Source of the DNA: Corynebacterium sp.
Lineage (GTDB): Bacteria > Actinomycetota > Actinomycetes > Mycobacteriales > Mycobacteriaceae
Reading direction: 5' to 3'
Length of the DNA: 64,000 nucleotides
Assembly (NCBI RefSeq): GCF_022712195.1
Contig: NZ_JALAGY010000076.1
Span: 55,477 to 119,476, forward strand
The notes beneath the pieces were generated by a model. That model did no database searches and was not told the origin of the DNA. It was given only the letters and a program-made list of their open reading frames with translations. The stretch's first letter is position 1. Each line of letters opens with the position of its first letter. A program made the position numbers and the translations under genes. Of the stretch, positions 36,446 to 46,480 are shown piece after piece.

Positions 36446-37240
36446 TCAGTCCCGGTAGCCGTCCCGGTACTCCTCCCGGTACTCCTCGCGGTAGTCGCCG
36501 CGCGGGTCCCGTCGACCGGACTCGCGTCCCGCCGTGTCGCCGTGGCGCACCCCGGAGACACCGGCCCCCTTGCGCAGGGCGGAACGGTCACGGGACACGG
36601 TGCGCAGCGTCCCGGTGAGCGACTCCTCGAACTGCGCGAGGGTGGAGTCGACGTAGTGGTCGCATTCACGCCGCAGCCGGTCGGAGTCGGAGTGGGCGGA
36701 CTCGACGATCCGGCGGGCCTCCTCTTCGGCGACCCGGACGACCTCGGACTCACTGACCAGGCGCTGCTGCTCGGCGATGCCCTCGTTGACCGAACGGTCG
36801 TAGGACTCGTTGCCGGCGGTGACGAGACGCTCCGCCTCGGCCTCCGCACGCGAGACGGTCTGCTCGTACTCCGCACGTGCGTCGGACACCAGGCGGTCCG
36901 CCTCGGACTCCGCCCGGGCCACGGTGGAGTGGGCACGCTCCTCGGCGTCGTTGACCATGTCCTCGGCCTGCCTACGTGCCTCCTCGAGGATCCGGTCGCG
37001 CTGCGCCTCCGCGTCGCGGACCAGGGTGTCCGCCTCGTCCTCGGCGTTGGCGATGATGCCGTCGCGGTGATCGAGGACGTCCTGGGCGTCGTCCATCTCG
37101 ACCGGGATGGCGGTGCGGACCTCGTCCAGCAGGTCCTGGACCTCGCGGCGCGGGACCATGCAGTTGGACGTCATCGGGACGCCGTACGCCTGGTCGACCA
37201 TGTTCTGGAGATCATCGAGGCCCTGGAAAGTCTTGTACAT
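36446..37240 (-). CDS. sepIVA: SepIVA-type DivIVA-domain septation protein
   Basis: The 264-residue coiled-coil protein aligns well, from memory, with mycobacterial Rv2927c/SepIVA, a DivIVA-domain protein needed for septation. It begins MYKTFQGLDDLQNMVDQAYG, then VPMTSNCMVPRREVQDLLDEV and DDAQDVLDHRDGII. Residues about 70-215 are a heptad-rich coiled coil of Ala/Glu/Arg, and RECDHYVDSTLAQFEESL is near its end. The tail carries repeats GDYREEYREEYRDGYRD, not present in the mycobacterial protein as I recall it. Start ATG 37240 matches the family; a start 10 residues earlier is possible. Confidence 0.85.
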   Translation of the reverse strand: MYKTFQGLDDLQNMVDQAYGVPMTSNCMVPRREVQDLLDEVRTAIPVEMDDAQDVLDHRDGIIANAEDEADTLVRDAEAQRDRILEEARRQAEDMVNDAEERAHSTVARAESEADRLVSDARAEYEQTVSRAEAEAERLVTAGNESYDRSVNEGIAEQQRLVSESEVVRVAEEEARRIVESAHSDSDRLRRECDHYVDSTLAQFEESLTGTLRTVSRDRSALRKGAGVSGVRHGDTAGRESGRRDPRGDYREEYREEYRDGYRD

Positions 37241-37317
37241 GCGTCCCAGCATGCCAGAAATGGTGCGCACGGTACGGATGTGACACGCAGGGGCAGGTCG
37301 TCAGGGGTGGGACACCC

Positions 37318-37806
37318 TCACTGGCCGTACTTGTCGGCCACCGCGGCAGCGACGTTCTGCGGCAGCAGGCCGTTCACGTCCCCTCCGTACCTGGCCACTT
37401 CCTTGCAGATCGTGGAGGAGACGTAGCCGAACTGCGGGTTGGTCAGGAGGAAGAAGGTCTCCACCCCCGACAACCGCTGGTTCATCTGCGCCATCGGCAG
37501 CTCGTACTCGTAGTCGAGAGAGCTGCGCAGCCCCTTGACCATCGCCGGGATGCCGTTGTCGGTGAGGTAGTCCACCAGGAGCCGGTCCCAGGTGTCCACG
37601 GTGATCCGGTCGGCCTCCGGCGCACCGCTGTCCTCGAGCGCCTCACGGATGAGCGTGACCCGCTCCTCGGCGGTGAACAGGCCGGACTTGTTGGGGTTGT
37701 AGGTGACCAGGACGGTCACCTCGTCGAAGTTCCGCGCGGCTCGCGTGAAGATGTCGAGGTGACCGTTGGTGACGGGGTCGAAGGACCCGGGGCAGCAGAC
37801 TCGCAT
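37318..37806 (-). CDS. coaD: Phosphopantetheine adenylyltransferase
   Basis: CoaD joins ATP and 4'-phosphopantetheine, the penultimate step of coenzyme A synthesis. The 162-residue product has CPGSFDPVTNGHLDIFTRAA (nucleotide-binding TxGH), YNPNKSGLFTAEERVTLI, GLRSSLDYEYELPMAQMN and the C-terminal YVSSTICKEVARYGGDV. Length and motifs are standard for a hexameric CoaD. It follows rsmD by ten bases, a frequent pairing in bacteria. Confidence 0.97.
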   Translation of the reverse strand: MRVCCPGSFDPVTNGHLDIFTRAARNFDEVTVLVTYNPNKSGLFTAEERVTLIREALEDSGAPEADRITVDTWDRLLVDYLTDNGIPAMVKGLRSSLDYEYELPMAQMNQRLSGVETFFLLTNPQFGYVSSTICKEVARYGGDVNGLLPQNVAAAVADKYGQ

Positions 37807-37816
37807 GGGCTAGATC

Positions 37817-38401
37817 CTACCTCTCGTCCGCCTCCGGCCGTCCCCGCCAGATCGCCATGTCCATCCGGGCGATGCCGTAGGTGCGCTTCTTCAGCTTCTG
37901 GTTCGTCTTCTCGAAACCCTGGGGCCACGTGACCTCCGCTGAGTCGACGTGCCGTTCGACGACGACCACGGCGTCCTTCATCAGGGCCGGCACCAGAGCG
38001 GCGACCATCGCGTCGACCGCCTCGTCACTGAGCTCGTAGGGCGGGTCGGCGAGCACCATGGAGAACCTGTCGGGAGGCACGGTGGCCAGGAAACTCGACG
38101 CCTTGGACTCGACGACGTGCACATCGGGGTGACCGACCACGTCGGCGTTGGCCCGGATCGTCTCGCAGGCCCGGTGGTTGTCGTCGACGAGGGTGACCTC
38201 CGCCGCCCCGCGGGAGCCTGCCTCGAGACCGAGTGCCCCTGAGCCGGCGAAGAGGTCCAGCACGACCTCCCCCTCGAAGCCGAACCGGACCTGGAGGGAG
38301 GAGAACAGCCCCTCCCTGGCACGGTCGGAGGTCGGACGGGTGACGTCACCCGGGACGCGGAGTTTCCGGCCGCGGGCGGTGCCGGAGATGATGCGGGTCA
38401 C
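37817..38401 (-). CDS. rsmD: 16S rRNA (guanine(966)-N2)-methyltransferase RsmD
   Basis: RsmD methylates G966 of 16S rRNA using SAM. The 194-residue product begins MTRIISGTARGRKLRVPGDVTRPTSDRAREGLFS, with the SAM-binding VLDLFAGSGALGLEAGSRGA and catalytic DPPY in VLADPPYEL. The partner gene coaD follows. Standard length, no anomalies. Confidence 0.95.
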   Translation of the reverse strand: MTRIISGTARGRKLRVPGDVTRPTSDRAREGLFSSLQVRFGFEGEVVLDLFAGSGALGLEAGSRGAAEVTLVDDNHRACETIRANADVVGHPDVHVVESKASSFLATVPPDRFSMVLADPPYELSDEAVDAMVAALVPALMKDAVVVVERHVDSAEVTWPQGFEKTNQKLKKRTYGIARMDMAIWRGRPEADER

Positions 38402-38407
38402 CGTGGA

Positions 38408-38620
38408 TCAGGCCTCCCTGAGGTCCAGCAGCAGGTCGCCGCCGTCGACACGGGCGAAGTCCTCCACGGCGCCACGGTGCACCACACCGGGGCCTGGTGC
38501 GTTGACGGCGCTCTCCAGCTTGGTGGCCTCGACGACGGCGAGGCGGTCACCGGTGGCGACGGTCTGGCCGTCCTCGACGGCGAATCTGACGATCCCGGCA
38601 AAGGGGGCGTGAATGTCCAT
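38408..38620 (-). CDS. Single-domain biotin/lipoyl attachment protein
   Basis: The 70-residue protein is almost only a biotinyl domain: DIHAPFAGIVRFAVEDGQTV, then VVEATKLESAVNAPGPGVV. The modified lysine would be in EATKLE, the counterpart of EAMKM; the second Met being Leu is acceptable, while Thr for the first Met is unusual. Such stand-alone carriers accompany acyl-CoA carboxylases or decarboxylases in trans. No carboxylase gene is nearby. The chosen start ATG 38620 gives the complete domain; the longer frame upstream overlaps recG. Confidence 0.8.
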   Translation of the reverse strand: MDIHAPFAGIVRFAVEDGQTVATGDRLAVVEATKLESAVNAPGPGVVHRGAVEDFARVDGGDLLLDLREA

Positions 38621-38642
38621 GCCCCGGAGTCTATCGCGTCGG

Positions 38643-40910
38643 TCAGCTGCGCTCGATGTACTCCTGGTCGCCCTCGGTGAAATCCGCCACCAGGGCCCTG
38701 GCCAGCGCCTCGTCGTAGGCCACGAGGTCCTCAGCGTACCGTCGGGCCTCGGCGACGATCTCCGCGTCGGTGGCCAGGTCGAGCAGGCGGGCACGCCGTA
38801 CCCGCGCACCGGACTGGCGCTCCCCGAGCACGTCGCCCTCTGTCCTGGTCCGCAGGTCGAGTTCGGCCAGGGCGAAGCCGTCCGTCGTCGCTGCCACGGC
38901 CTCGAGCCTGCGGTAGGACGCCACGGCGGCCGGCGTCGTCTCCTCGGCGTCCGGGTTGATCATGGTGGTGAGGAAGCACAGGGACGCGTCGCTGCCACGG
39001 CCCACCCGTCCCCGCAGCTGGTGGAGCTGGCTGACGCCGAAGTTCTCGGCGTCCATGACCACCATCACGGTGGCCTCGGGGATGTCGACCCCGACCTCCA
39101 CCACGGTGGTGGACACCAGGACGTCGATCTCACCGGCGGCGAGGTCCTCCATGACCTCGGACTTCTCCGCCATCCTGCCGTGGAGCCGACCGATCCTCAG
39201 TCCCTGGAGCGGCCCCGCCTCCAGGCGGTCGGCGACGTTGTCCACCCCGCCGAACCCCTCGATCCTCGGCACCACCACGAACACGCGGTGACCGCCGGCG
39301 ACCTGCTCGCGGATCACGGTGAACAGTCGGTCCACCCAGGCCGGCTTCCACATCGGCACCACGTGGGACGACACCTCGCCCCGACCCACCGGCGAGGTCT
39401 CCAGGGTGCAGACCGAGAGGTCACCGAACATCGTCATCGCCACGGTGCGCGGGATCGGGGTCGCCGTCATCACCAGCAGGTGCGGAGTCCGGTCAACCGG
39501 GGACTCCTCGCGCAGCTTGTCGCGCTGCCGGACCCCGAAGCGGTGCTGCTCGTCGACGACGACCATGCCCAGGTCGTAGAACTCCACGGCGTCCTGGATC
39601 ACCGCGTGGGTGCCGATGACGATGTCGCTGGTGCCGGAGACGATGTCCAGCAGGGTGTCGCGGCGTTCGGAGACCGGCTGGGACCCGGTGAGCAGGGAGA
39701 CCGTCACCCCGGTGCCGGCGAGCAGCCCGGTGAGGGTCCGGTGGTGCTGGGCGGCCAGTACCTCGGTGGGGGCCAGGAACGCGCACTGGGCCCCGGAGTC
39801 CACCACCCGCAGCATCGACAGCAGCGCCACGACCGTCTTCCCTGAGCCCACGTCGCCCTGCAGGAGCATGCTCATCGGCGTCTCGGAACCCATGGCCTCC
39901 CCGATCGTGCCGAGCGCCGCCTGCTGGGCGTCGGTGAGGTCGTAGGGCAGCGAGCGGGTCAGGGCCGCGTACCGGGAGTCGTCCCCGACCGGCACCACGG
40001 CACGGCCCTGGCGGGCGGTGGTGTCCGCCCGACGCAGCGCCATCACCAGCTGAAGGGCCAGCGCCTCATTGAAGGTCAACCGGGTCCGGGCGTCGGCGGG
40101 CCCGTCCTCCGGTGGCCGGTGGATGTCGTGGAGGGCGGTGGCGAATCCGACCAGGGGGCGTCCCCCGACCTCCGGCCACGACGGCGCCCCGGTGACCTCG
40201 GTCGGGGCGGGCAGCATGTCCGAGGGCCGCCCCATCGCCTCCAGAACGTGGCCGGTGACCGCCATGACCTCCGCCCCGGTGGTGCCGGTGCGGCGGGGGT
40301 AGGTGGGCAGCCACGGAACGGACAGCAGCTCCTGGGCGGCGCGCATCCCCCCGGCGACCTCGACGATCGTCTCCAATGGACCGAAGGCTCCGAACGCCGC
40401 CTCGTAGGCCTCTCCCTCGAGCGGTCTGCCGTCCGGGCCGGGGCCGGGGTGCAGGGTGATGTAGCTGGGGTTGCGCAGCTGCCACTCGTCGCGGAAGAGC
40501 CTGAGCTTTCCGGACAGCATCAGCTTCGCCCCCACGGTGACGAACGGCTGGTGGCTGCGTGCCGCCCCGAACAAGGCCGAGGAGAAGTCCTCGCCGTTCA
40601 CCCGGAAGCGGAACGCGAGGATCTCCCGGGGCCCTTTTCTCCCGCGGTTGTCCTGCAGCTGGACCCAGGTGACCTCGCCGAGACAGGTCAGCAGTTCGCC
40701 TTCGACCAGGGCGTCGGTCCAGCGTTCCCCGGGCACCGGGGCGGGGCCGTCCCCGGTCATCGCCCCGGTGCCGCTGGTGTGGACGTAACCCGTGGGGAAG
40801 TTCATCAGGGCCTCACCGAGGGTGGCGAGTCCGGGCTTTCCGGCGAGTTTACGGGCGCGCTCCGGGGAGATGACCAGGCTCAGCGGCCGCGGATCGTCCC
40901 ACCCGAGCAT
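38643..40910 (-). CDS. recG: ATP-dependent DNA helicase RecG
   Basis: RecG regresses stalled replication forks and migrates Holliday junctions. The 755-residue product has an N-terminal wedge/OB region (LGEVTWVQLQDNRGRKGPREILAFRF), the helicase core with Walker A LQGDVGSGKTVVAL, VVVDEQHRFGV (motif II), SATPIPRTVAMTMFGD-type motif III, and a second RecA lobe with IDVLVSTTVVEVGVDIPEATVMVV and QLHQLRGRVGRGSD. The ATG directly abuts the stop of the DhaL-like gene upstream (no gap). Confidence 0.95.
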   Translation of the reverse strand: MLGWDDPRPLSLVISPERARKLAGKPGLATLGEALMNFPTGYVHTSGTGAMTGDGPAPVPGERWTDALVEGELLTCLGEVTWVQLQDNRGRKGPREILAFRFRVNGEDFSSALFGAARSHQPFVTVGAKLMLSGKLRLFRDEWQLRNPSYITLHPGPGPDGRPLEGEAYEAAFGAFGPLETIVEVAGGMRAAQELLSVPWLPTYPRRTGTTGAEVMAVTGHVLEAMGRPSDMLPAPTEVTGAPSWPEVGGRPLVGFATALHDIHRPPEDGPADARTRLTFNEALALQLVMALRRADTTARQGRAVVPVGDDSRYAALTRSLPYDLTDAQQAALGTIGEAMGSETPMSMLLQGDVGSGKTVVALLSMLRVVDSGAQCAFLAPTEVLAAQHHRTLTGLLAGTGVTVSLLTGSQPVSERRDTLLDIVSGTSDIVIGTHAVIQDAVEFYDLGMVVVDEQHRFGVRQRDKLREESPVDRTPHLLVMTATPIPRTVAMTMFGDLSVCTLETSPVGRGEVSSHVVPMWKPAWVDRLFTVIREQVAGGHRVFVVVPRIEGFGGVDNVADRLEAGPLQGLRIGRLHGRMAEKSEVMEDLAAGEIDVLVSTTVVEVGVDIPEATVMVVMDAENFGVSQLHQLRGRVGRGSDASLCFLTTMINPDAEETTPAAVASYRRLEAVAATTDGFALAELDLRTRTEGDVLGERQSGARVRRARLLDLATDAEIVAEARRYAEDLVAYDEALARALVADFTEGDQEYIERS

Positions 40911-42497
40911 CTACTCCACCCCCACCTGGACCCGGCGCCCCAGACCAGACACACGGTAGCAGTGCAGTTCCACCGACGGATGCCGCTCCCGCAGCGACTC
41001 GACGGCCTCGGCGAACGGGTCGACCCCGTCCAGACCCTCCCGGCCACCGTCGTAGAGCACGGTGACCAGTTCACCGCCCTCGGCGAGGAGTCCCTCGACG
41101 AGGGAACGCAGGTCGTCGGGGCCGCCGTCGGTCTCCCGCCAGCGTTGCGCCGACACCGCGTCCGCCATCTCCTCGGCGTTCTCGTCCAGGTCGGCGGTGG
41201 GGCTGTAGACCGCCAGCGCCGCCAGACCACCGACGAAGGACTCGGTGTCCACCACAGTGGCCTCCCCGGTCGACGACGACAACCGGCCGAAGAGCTCGGT
41301 GGTGTCCTGCCCGTTCGTCAGCACGATGCAGCCGGTGCCGCGACGCTCGAACTCGGCGACGATCGTCCGGGTGTCCCCGGCGGTCGCCCCGGCACCGGCG
41401 AACATCTCGCGCAGTCCCCCCTCCGGCGCCAGTGCCAGCACGGGGGCGGACGGGCGCGACGGTTCGGGCTCCTCCACCACCGGCAGAACCTCCAGGACGA
41501 GGTCGCTGACCTCACCGGTACGGTAGGCCAGCTCGATCAACGGTCCACCCTCCGCCGTGTGCACGTGCACCCGCCAGGAGCCGTCGGACTCCCCGGGCAC
41601 GATGACCACGCTGTTGCCCCGGAGGTTCAGCTGTTCACGCAGGACGTCGAGCTGCCCTTCCTCCGCCCGGTAGGTGAACATCACCTCGATCTCGGCGGTG
41701 GGGCCGGTGCGCTCCGACGGAGGGTGTGCGGTGTGGGCACCGTGTGTGCCCTCTGCGCCGCCAGCGGGACCTGCGGCGGCGGGGACGGTGGCCGGACCTG
41801 CGGCGGAGGCGCGTCGGTTGTCCTCGGGACCGTCCCGCTCAGGCACCGGGGAGTCGACGGCGTCGACCAGGGCGTCCAGGATCACCACGAGACCACGCCC
41901 ACCGGCGTCGACGACCCCGGCGGACGCCAGTTCCGGTAGCTGCCCCGTGGTGGCGGCGAGTGCCTCCACCGCGGCGTCGCGGGTGGCCCGGACGACCTCA
42001 CCGGCGGTGGCGGTGGCCTGGTCACCGGCCCCGAGGCTCTCCGACGCCTGTTCGGCCGCGGCGTGCAGCACCGTGATGATCGTCCCCTCCACCGGGGCCG
42101 ACACCGCCCGACGCACCAGCTTCTCCGCCCGGTGCAGCATCCCGGGCAGTGCCGCGACCGGGAGTTCGTCGCGGTGAGACCCGGCGGCGGAGTCCGCCAG
42201 GGCCCTCAGGAACTGGCTCAGCACCAAACCGGAGTTGCCGCGGGCGCCGGTGACGGCACCGGCGGCGAGGGACGAGGCGATGTCGGCGACGCTCGTCCCG
42301 GTGTCCACGGCGGAGCGGGCGTCCCCGTGGTCCTGGTGCATGCGCTCGACCGCGGCCTCCATGGTGGCGGTCATGTTCGACCCGGTGTCGGAGTCCGGGA
42401 TCGGGAAGACGTTGAGTTCGTTGATCTCGTCCTTGTGACGTGCCAGACCGGCGGCGGCCTGCTCCGCCCACCAGGCCACGTGTGCTCCGCTCAACAT
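40911..42497 (-). CDS. DhaL/DAK2-domain protein, FakA/YloV-like
   Basis: The 528-residue protein has an N-terminal DhaL domain ([21 protein letters not shown], the Asp-rich Mg-ATP site, and [17 protein letters not shown], about 25-210). A Pro/Ala-rich linker (about 215-265) and a C-terminal FakA-type domain ([23 protein letters not shown], then WRVHVHT) follow. In Firmicutes FakA phosphorylates fatty acids bound to FakB. Actinobacterial versions beside recG are widespread but their substrate is not established. It is cotranscribed with recG (no gap), and its GTG or ATG start overlaps the ung stop by seven bases. Confidence 0.85.
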   Translation of the reverse strand: MLSGAHVAWWAEQAAAGLARHKDEINELNVFPIPDSDTGSNMTATMEAAVERMHQDHGDARSAVDTGTSVADIASSLAAGAVTGARGNSGLVLSQFLRALADSAAGSHRDELPVAALPGMLHRAEKLVRRAVSAPVEGTIITVLHAAAEQASESLGAGDQATATAGEVVRATRDAAVEALAATTGQLPELASAGVVDAGGRGLVVILDALVDAVDSPVPERDGPEDNRRASAAGPATVPAAAGPAGGAEGTHGAHTAHPPSERTGPTAEIEVMFTYRAEEGQLDVLREQLNLRGNSVVIVPGESDGSWRVHVHTAEGGPLIELAYRTGEVSDLVLEVLPVVEEPEPSRPSAPVLALAPEGGLREMFAGAGATAGDTRTIVAEFERRGTGCIVLTNGQDTTELFGRLSSSTGEATVVDTESFVGGLAALAVYSPTADLDENAEEMADAVSAQRWRETDGGPDDLRSLVEGLLAEGGELVTVLYDGGREGLDGVDPFAEAVESLRERHPSVELHCYRVSGLGRRVQVGVE

Positions 42498-43210
42498 GGC
42501 GTCCCCTGCCCGCCGGTGCCACGGTCCTGTCCGGACAGGTCCCAGTTCACCGGGGTGGCGCCCTGCTCCACGATGAGTTCATTGGCCCTGGTGAACGGGC
42601 GTGAGCCGAAGAACCCCCGGTACGCCGACAACGGTGAGGGGTGCGGTGACAGGATGCACCTGTGGCGGCCGAGGACCCCGGCCGTCTCCTGGGCCTGACG
42701 GCCCCAGAGGATGCCCACCACGGGGCGCTGCGCCAGATGACCCACCACAGCCCCGGTGATCTCCTCCCAGCCGTGTCCCCGGTGACTGTTCGCGTCACCC
42801 GCACGCACGGTGAGGACCCGGTTGAGCAGCATCACACCGGCGTCGGCCCACGGTGACAGGTCCGCCGACTCCGGCCGGGGCAGACCCAGGTCGGACTCGT
42901 ACTCGGTGTAGATGTTCACCAGGGACTTCGGCAGCGGCCGGGTCTGCGGCGACGAGGCGAACGACAGTCCCACGGCATGCCCGGGGGTGGGATAGGGGTC
43001 CTGCCCCAGGATCAGGACGCGGGTCTCGTCGGCCGGCCGCGACAGGGCGCGGAAGATGTTCTCCGGGGCCGGCAGGACGGGTTCTCCGTCGGTGATCCGC
43101 GCGGCGGTCCATTCCGCCGCGGCCTCCACGGCCGCGGCGTCCAGTTCAGCACGCCAGGACGGGTGGATGGTCGCCAGGATCCGTCCGGCGATGACGTCGG
43201 TCTCAGACAA
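42491..43210 (-). CDS. ung: Uracil-DNA glycosylase
   Basis: Ung removes uracil from DNA. The 239-residue product has the catalytic motif [18 protein letters not shown] (water-activating Asp in GQDPYP), the [16 protein letters not shown] loop, and [17 protein letters not shown] with the catalytic His. The most likely start is TTG 43210 ([18 protein letters not shown]), eight bases into the thiL end with GGGGGATGGGA upstream. The larger frame extending to 43468 has shadow composition. It overlaps both neighbours, so thiL-ung-dhaL-recG form one transcript. Confidence 0.9.
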   Translation of the reverse strand: MSETDVIAGRILATIHPSWRAELDAAAVEAAAEWTAARITDGEPVLPAPENIFRALSRPADETRVLILGQDPYPTPGHAVGLSFASSPQTRPLPKSLVNIYTEYESDLGLPRPESADLSPWADAGVMLLNRVLTVRAGDANSHRGHGWEEITGAVVGHLAQRPVVGILWGRQAQETAGVLGRHRCILSPHPSPLSAYRGFFGSRPFTRANELIVEQGATPVNWDLSGQDRGTGGQGTPC

Positions 43211-44198
43211 GGGAATCCCATCCCCCGGTGTAGATCGGCGGCTGGCCGTCGACGGTGACGACGGCGCCGTCACCGGTACCGGCTCCTGCCTCCCGCACGG
43301 TGCCCAGGGTGCGGTATCCGGCGGGGACCTGCTGGGCGGTGGTTCCGACCAGGGTGTGGTCCTCTCCCCCGGTGAGCACCCACTCCCACGGGTCCACGCC
43401 CAGCACCTCTCCGGCGTAGTACAGCTGGGCGTCCGGTGTGAGCGCGGTGCCGTCGAGGTCCAGAACAACCCCGGACCGCGTCGCCAGTGAGCCCAGGTCG
43501 CGCAGCAGCCCGTCGGAGTTGTCCGTCATCGCCGACACCCCGGCCGCGCGCGCCACCGAACCGCGCCCCACCACAAGCTCCGGCGCACAGTGCCGCCGCA
43601 CCAGGTCCTGCAGGACGGCGTCCTCCGGGACGGCGTCCCGGGACCCGAAGTACCGCAGCACCGCTTCACCGGCGGCGGAGTGGCCGATGACCCCACTGGC
43701 GATCACCTCGTGGCCGGGACGGGCCCCGTCGATGGTCATGGCGGGGTCCGGCCCCGCCAGCACCCCCACGGCGGTCAACGACACCACCAGCTGGGTCGAG
43801 GAGACCACGTCGCCGCCGACGAGCTCGACGGCCCACGGTGCGGCGCACTCCCCCACCCCGCGGGCGATCTCGGAGACCACGTCGACCTCCAGGTCGGCGG
43901 GTGCGGCCAGGGACATCAGCACCGCGGTGGGACGCCCACCCATCGCCTGGATGTCGGCGAAGTTCTGGGTCACCGCCTTGGCACCCACCTCGAACGGGGT
44001 GGACCAGTCGAAACGGAAGTGCACGCCCTCCACCAGGACATCCGTCGTCGCGAGGTGACGGGAGTTCGGCGGCGCCGGGTCGAGCACCGCCGCGTCGTCA
44101 CCGTTGATCTCACTCGGGGCGGCCGCGCGGATCGCGGCGATCGTCGCCGCCTCACCCGCCTGCGCCACGGTGAGCTTCCCTGGTGCCTTACCCGTCAT
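43203..44198 (-). CDS. thiL: Thiamine-monophosphate kinase
   Basis: ThiL phosphorylates thiamine monophosphate to the active cofactor. The 331-residue product has the N-terminal [11 protein letters not shown] Mg-binding motif, the [22 protein letters not shown] region, [16 protein letters not shown], and the C-terminal ATP-binding part with [15 protein letters not shown]. Start ATG 44198 gives the usual opening; 11 further residues upstream in frame are unlikely. It begins the thiL-ung-dhaL-recG transcript and is divergent from the DUF3515 gene. Confidence 0.95.
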   Translation of the reverse strand: MTGKAPGKLTVAQAGEAATIAAIRAAAPSEINGDDAAVLDPAPPNSRHLATTDVLVEGVHFRFDWSTPFEVGAKAVTQNFADIQAMGGRPTAVLMSLAAPADLEVDVVSEIARGVGECAAPWAVELVGGDVVSSTQLVVSLTAVGVLAGPDPAMTIDGARPGHEVIASGVIGHSAAGEAVLRYFGSRDAVPEDAVLQDLVRRHCAPELVVGRGSVARAAGVSAMTDNSDGLLRDLGSLATRSGVVLDLDGTALTPDAQLYYAGEVLGVDPWEWVLTGGEDHTLVGTTAQQVPAGYRTLGTVREAGAGTGDGAVVTVDGQPPIYTGGWDSLV

Positions 44199-44309
44199 CG
44201 GTCTCCTCGTATCGTCACACACCGCACACACCGCGACTGGCCGACAGCGGAACCTCCCACTGCCCCCGGTGATCGGGACTTCCGCCCCGGGGGCCGTAGA
44301 ATCATCCGC

Positions 44310-45302
44310 ATGTCTTCACGGTCTAAGGTCACCGATCAGGGTAGCAGCACCACCGGACACGGAACCGTCCGACGCAGGGGAGCCGTCCTGGCGCTCGTGA
44401 TCGCGGTGGTGTTCGTCGTCTTCGTCCTCGTCGGGGCGAAGATCCTCGTGGACCGCAGCGTCTACACCCCGGTCGCGATGGGCCCGGTCGACGCACCGGC
44501 CGCCGACAGCGACACCTGCGCCGCGGTCATCGACGACCTGCCCGGCCGTCTCGGGGACTACCGAGACGTCGGCGTCGCCGACCCGGCACCGGAGGGGACC
44601 GCCGGCTACCGTGACAGCGGTGGAACGGAACTGTCGCTGCGGTGCGGGGTCAGCGTCCCCGCGCAGTACACGGAGCTCAGTTCCGTCGAGGACAGCGGCG
44701 GAGAACAGTGGCTGCAGGTCGCCGACGCCACCCCCGGCTCCGACCTGACCACCTGGTACTCCGTGGGCCACTCCCCCGTCGTCGCCGTGACCACCGAGGG
44801 CCGGCTCACCTCCGGCGACCTCGCCGGCCTGGGCGAGGTGACCACCCGCCACGGCGACGGAGACGACGCCCCCGCACCTGCCCCCGCACCGCTGGCGGAC
44901 CTGCGCACCCGCGACAGCGGCTCCTGCGGCGCCCTGGAGGACGCGCTGCCCGACACACTCGGTGAGTACCGGCGGCTCGACCCCGGCACGCTCGCCCCTG
45001 AGGCCGCGGAGTCCGTCGAGGGTGCCCTGGTCTGGGTCGCCGAGGGCCGTGAACCTGTGGTTCTGCGGTGCGGTGTGGACCTGCCGGACAGCTACGAGGC
45101 CGGCGCCCAGCTCACCCAGGTCGACGACGTGCCCTGGTTCCAGGACACCGCACTGGCCGAGGGCTCGACGGCGGGCGTCTGGTACTCGATGGGCTACGCC
45201 GACACCGTGGCGGTCTCACTGCCGCTCGACGCCGGCAACAGCGTGCTCACCGCCGTCTCCGAGGCCGTCGACGGCAACCTGGAGCGCACCGCCGAGCAGT
45301 GA
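44310..45302 (+). CDS. DUF3515 protein with duplicated domain
   Basis: The 330-residue product has a basic N-terminus, one membrane helix (VLALVIAVVFVVFVLVGA, about 27-44) and then two copies of the DUF3515 domain: about 65-165 (CAAVIDDLPGRLGDYR, LSLRCGVSVP) and about 190-325 (CGALEDALPDTLGEYRRL, VVLRCGVDLPDSYEAG, VDDVPWFQD). The usual family member next to thiL has a single copy. The first copy is more divergent. A Pro-Ala linker joins them. Function unknown; it is an extracytoplasmic, membrane-anchored protein. It ends 11 bases from the convergent ddl. Confidence 0.8.
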   Translation: MSSRSKVTDQGSSTTGHGTVRRRGAVLALVIAVVFVVFVLVGAKILVDRSVYTPVAMGPVDAPAADSDTCAAVIDDLPGRLGDYRDVGVADPAPEGTAGYRDSGGTELSLRCGVSVPAQYTELSSVEDSGGEQWLQVADATPGSDLTTWYSVGHSPVVAVTTEGRLTSGDLAGLGEVTTRHGDGDDAPAPAPAPLADLRTRDSGSCGALEDALPDTLGEYRRLDPGTLAPEAAESVEGALVWVAEGREPVVLRCGVDLPDSYEAGAQLTQVDDVPWFQDTALAEGSTAGVWYSMGYADTVAVSLPLDAGNSVLTAVSEAVDGNLERTAEQ

Positions 45303-45313
45303 CCCCGGCGCAG

Positions 45314-46480
45314 CTACGCCGCCAGGGCCTGCGCGATGAGGATGTCCAGCAGGTCGGCGTACTCCACCCCGCTGGCGGCGAACATCTTCGGGTACATGCT
45401 GATCGGGGTGAACCCCGGCATCGTGTTCGGTTCGTTGAGCACCGGGCCGTCCGGTGTCACGAAGAAGTCGACCCGCGCCAGCCCGGAGCAGCCCAGCGCA
45501 CGGAACGTCTCCACTGCCAGCCGACGGATCTCCGCCACCTGCTCCTCCGGCAGCGGTGCGGGGATCTCGTAGGTGATGATGTCGTCGAGGTACTTCGTGT
45601 CGAAGCCGTAGAAGCCCTCCGGACCGTCCTCGGTGCCCTTCAGCATGGAGGGGTAGGACGCCTGGACCGTGCCGTCCGGGTACTGCAGCACACCGCACTC
45701 GACCTCGGGCCCCTGCAGCATCGCCTCGACGAGCACCTTGTCGTCGGCCGCCAGGGCGGTCTCGAGGGCGGCCGGGAAGTCGTCCCAGTCACTGACCTTG
45801 GAGATCCCGATGGAGGACCCGCCCCGTGCCGGCTTGACGAAGACCGGCAGCCCCAGCGACTCCTTCTCCTCCTCCGTGAGCACCCGGCGTTCGGTGACGA
45901 TGACCTCGTCGCCGACCGGGATGCCGGCGTGCCTGGCGACGGCCTTGGTGTACTGCTTGTCCATGCACGTCGCCGAGGCGAAGACGCCGTTGCCGACGTA
46001 CGGGACGTGCGCCAGCTCCAGCAGGCCCTGGACCGTGCCGTCCTCTCCGTTCACCCCGTGCAGGACGGGGAAGACGACGTCGACCTCGGCGTAGAGGGAA
46101 CCGTCGCCGAAGCGCAGCTGGCCACCCCGCCGACCCCCCATGTCGAAGGTGACGGCCCTGCCACGGGCCACCTCAGGAAGCTCACGCCCGTGGGCGCTCA
46201 GCTGCTCCACGTCCGTGGTGCCCTTCACCCACACGCCGTCGCGGGTGATCCCCACCGGCACGATCTCATAACGTTCAGGGTCCAGGTGGGACATCACGGC
46301 ACCGGCGGAGATGCAGGACACGCTGTGTTCGGTGTTCTGACCTCCGTAGAGCACCGCCACAGTGGTACGGGTGTGTCCTGCGGAGGTGTCGCCGGCCGGG
46401 GTCACGGGAATATTCACGGGGAGATTCACGGAGTCCAAGTGTAGCCGCCTCCGTGGTGTGCCTGACACGGCACCGGTCAC
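45314..46480 (-). CDS. ddl: D-alanine--D-alanine ligase
   Basis: Ddl makes the D-Ala-D-Ala dipeptide of peptidoglycan. The product has [19 protein letters not shown], the ATP-grasp domain ([30 protein letters not shown]) and the C-terminal [31 protein letters not shown] with metal ligands. The GTG at 46480 overlaps the gpsA stop (GTGA) and has GAAGG upstream. This gives 388 residues with an N-terminal extension of about 35 residues before the ATP-grasp core; GTG 46429 or 46417 would give a more typical length but lack a ribosome-binding site. Confidence 0.93.
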   Translation of the reverse strand: MTGAVSGTPRRRLHLDSVNLPVNIPVTPAGDTSAGHTRTTVAVLYGGQNTEHSVSCISAGAVMSHLDPERYEIVPVGITRDGVWVKGTTDVEQLSAHGRELPEVARGRAVTFDMGGRRGGQLRFGDGSLYAEVDVVFPVLHGVNGEDGTVQGLLELAHVPYVGNGVFASATCMDKQYTKAVARHAGIPVGDEVIVTERRVLTEEEKESLGLPVFVKPARGGSSIGISKVSDWDDFPAALETALAADDKVLVEAMLQGPEVECGVLQYPDGTVQASYPSMLKGTEDGPEGFYGFDTKYLDDIITYEIPAPLPEEQVAEIRRLAVETFRALGCSGLARVDFFVTPDGPVLNEPNTMPGFTPISMYPKMFAASGVEYADLLDILIAQALAA

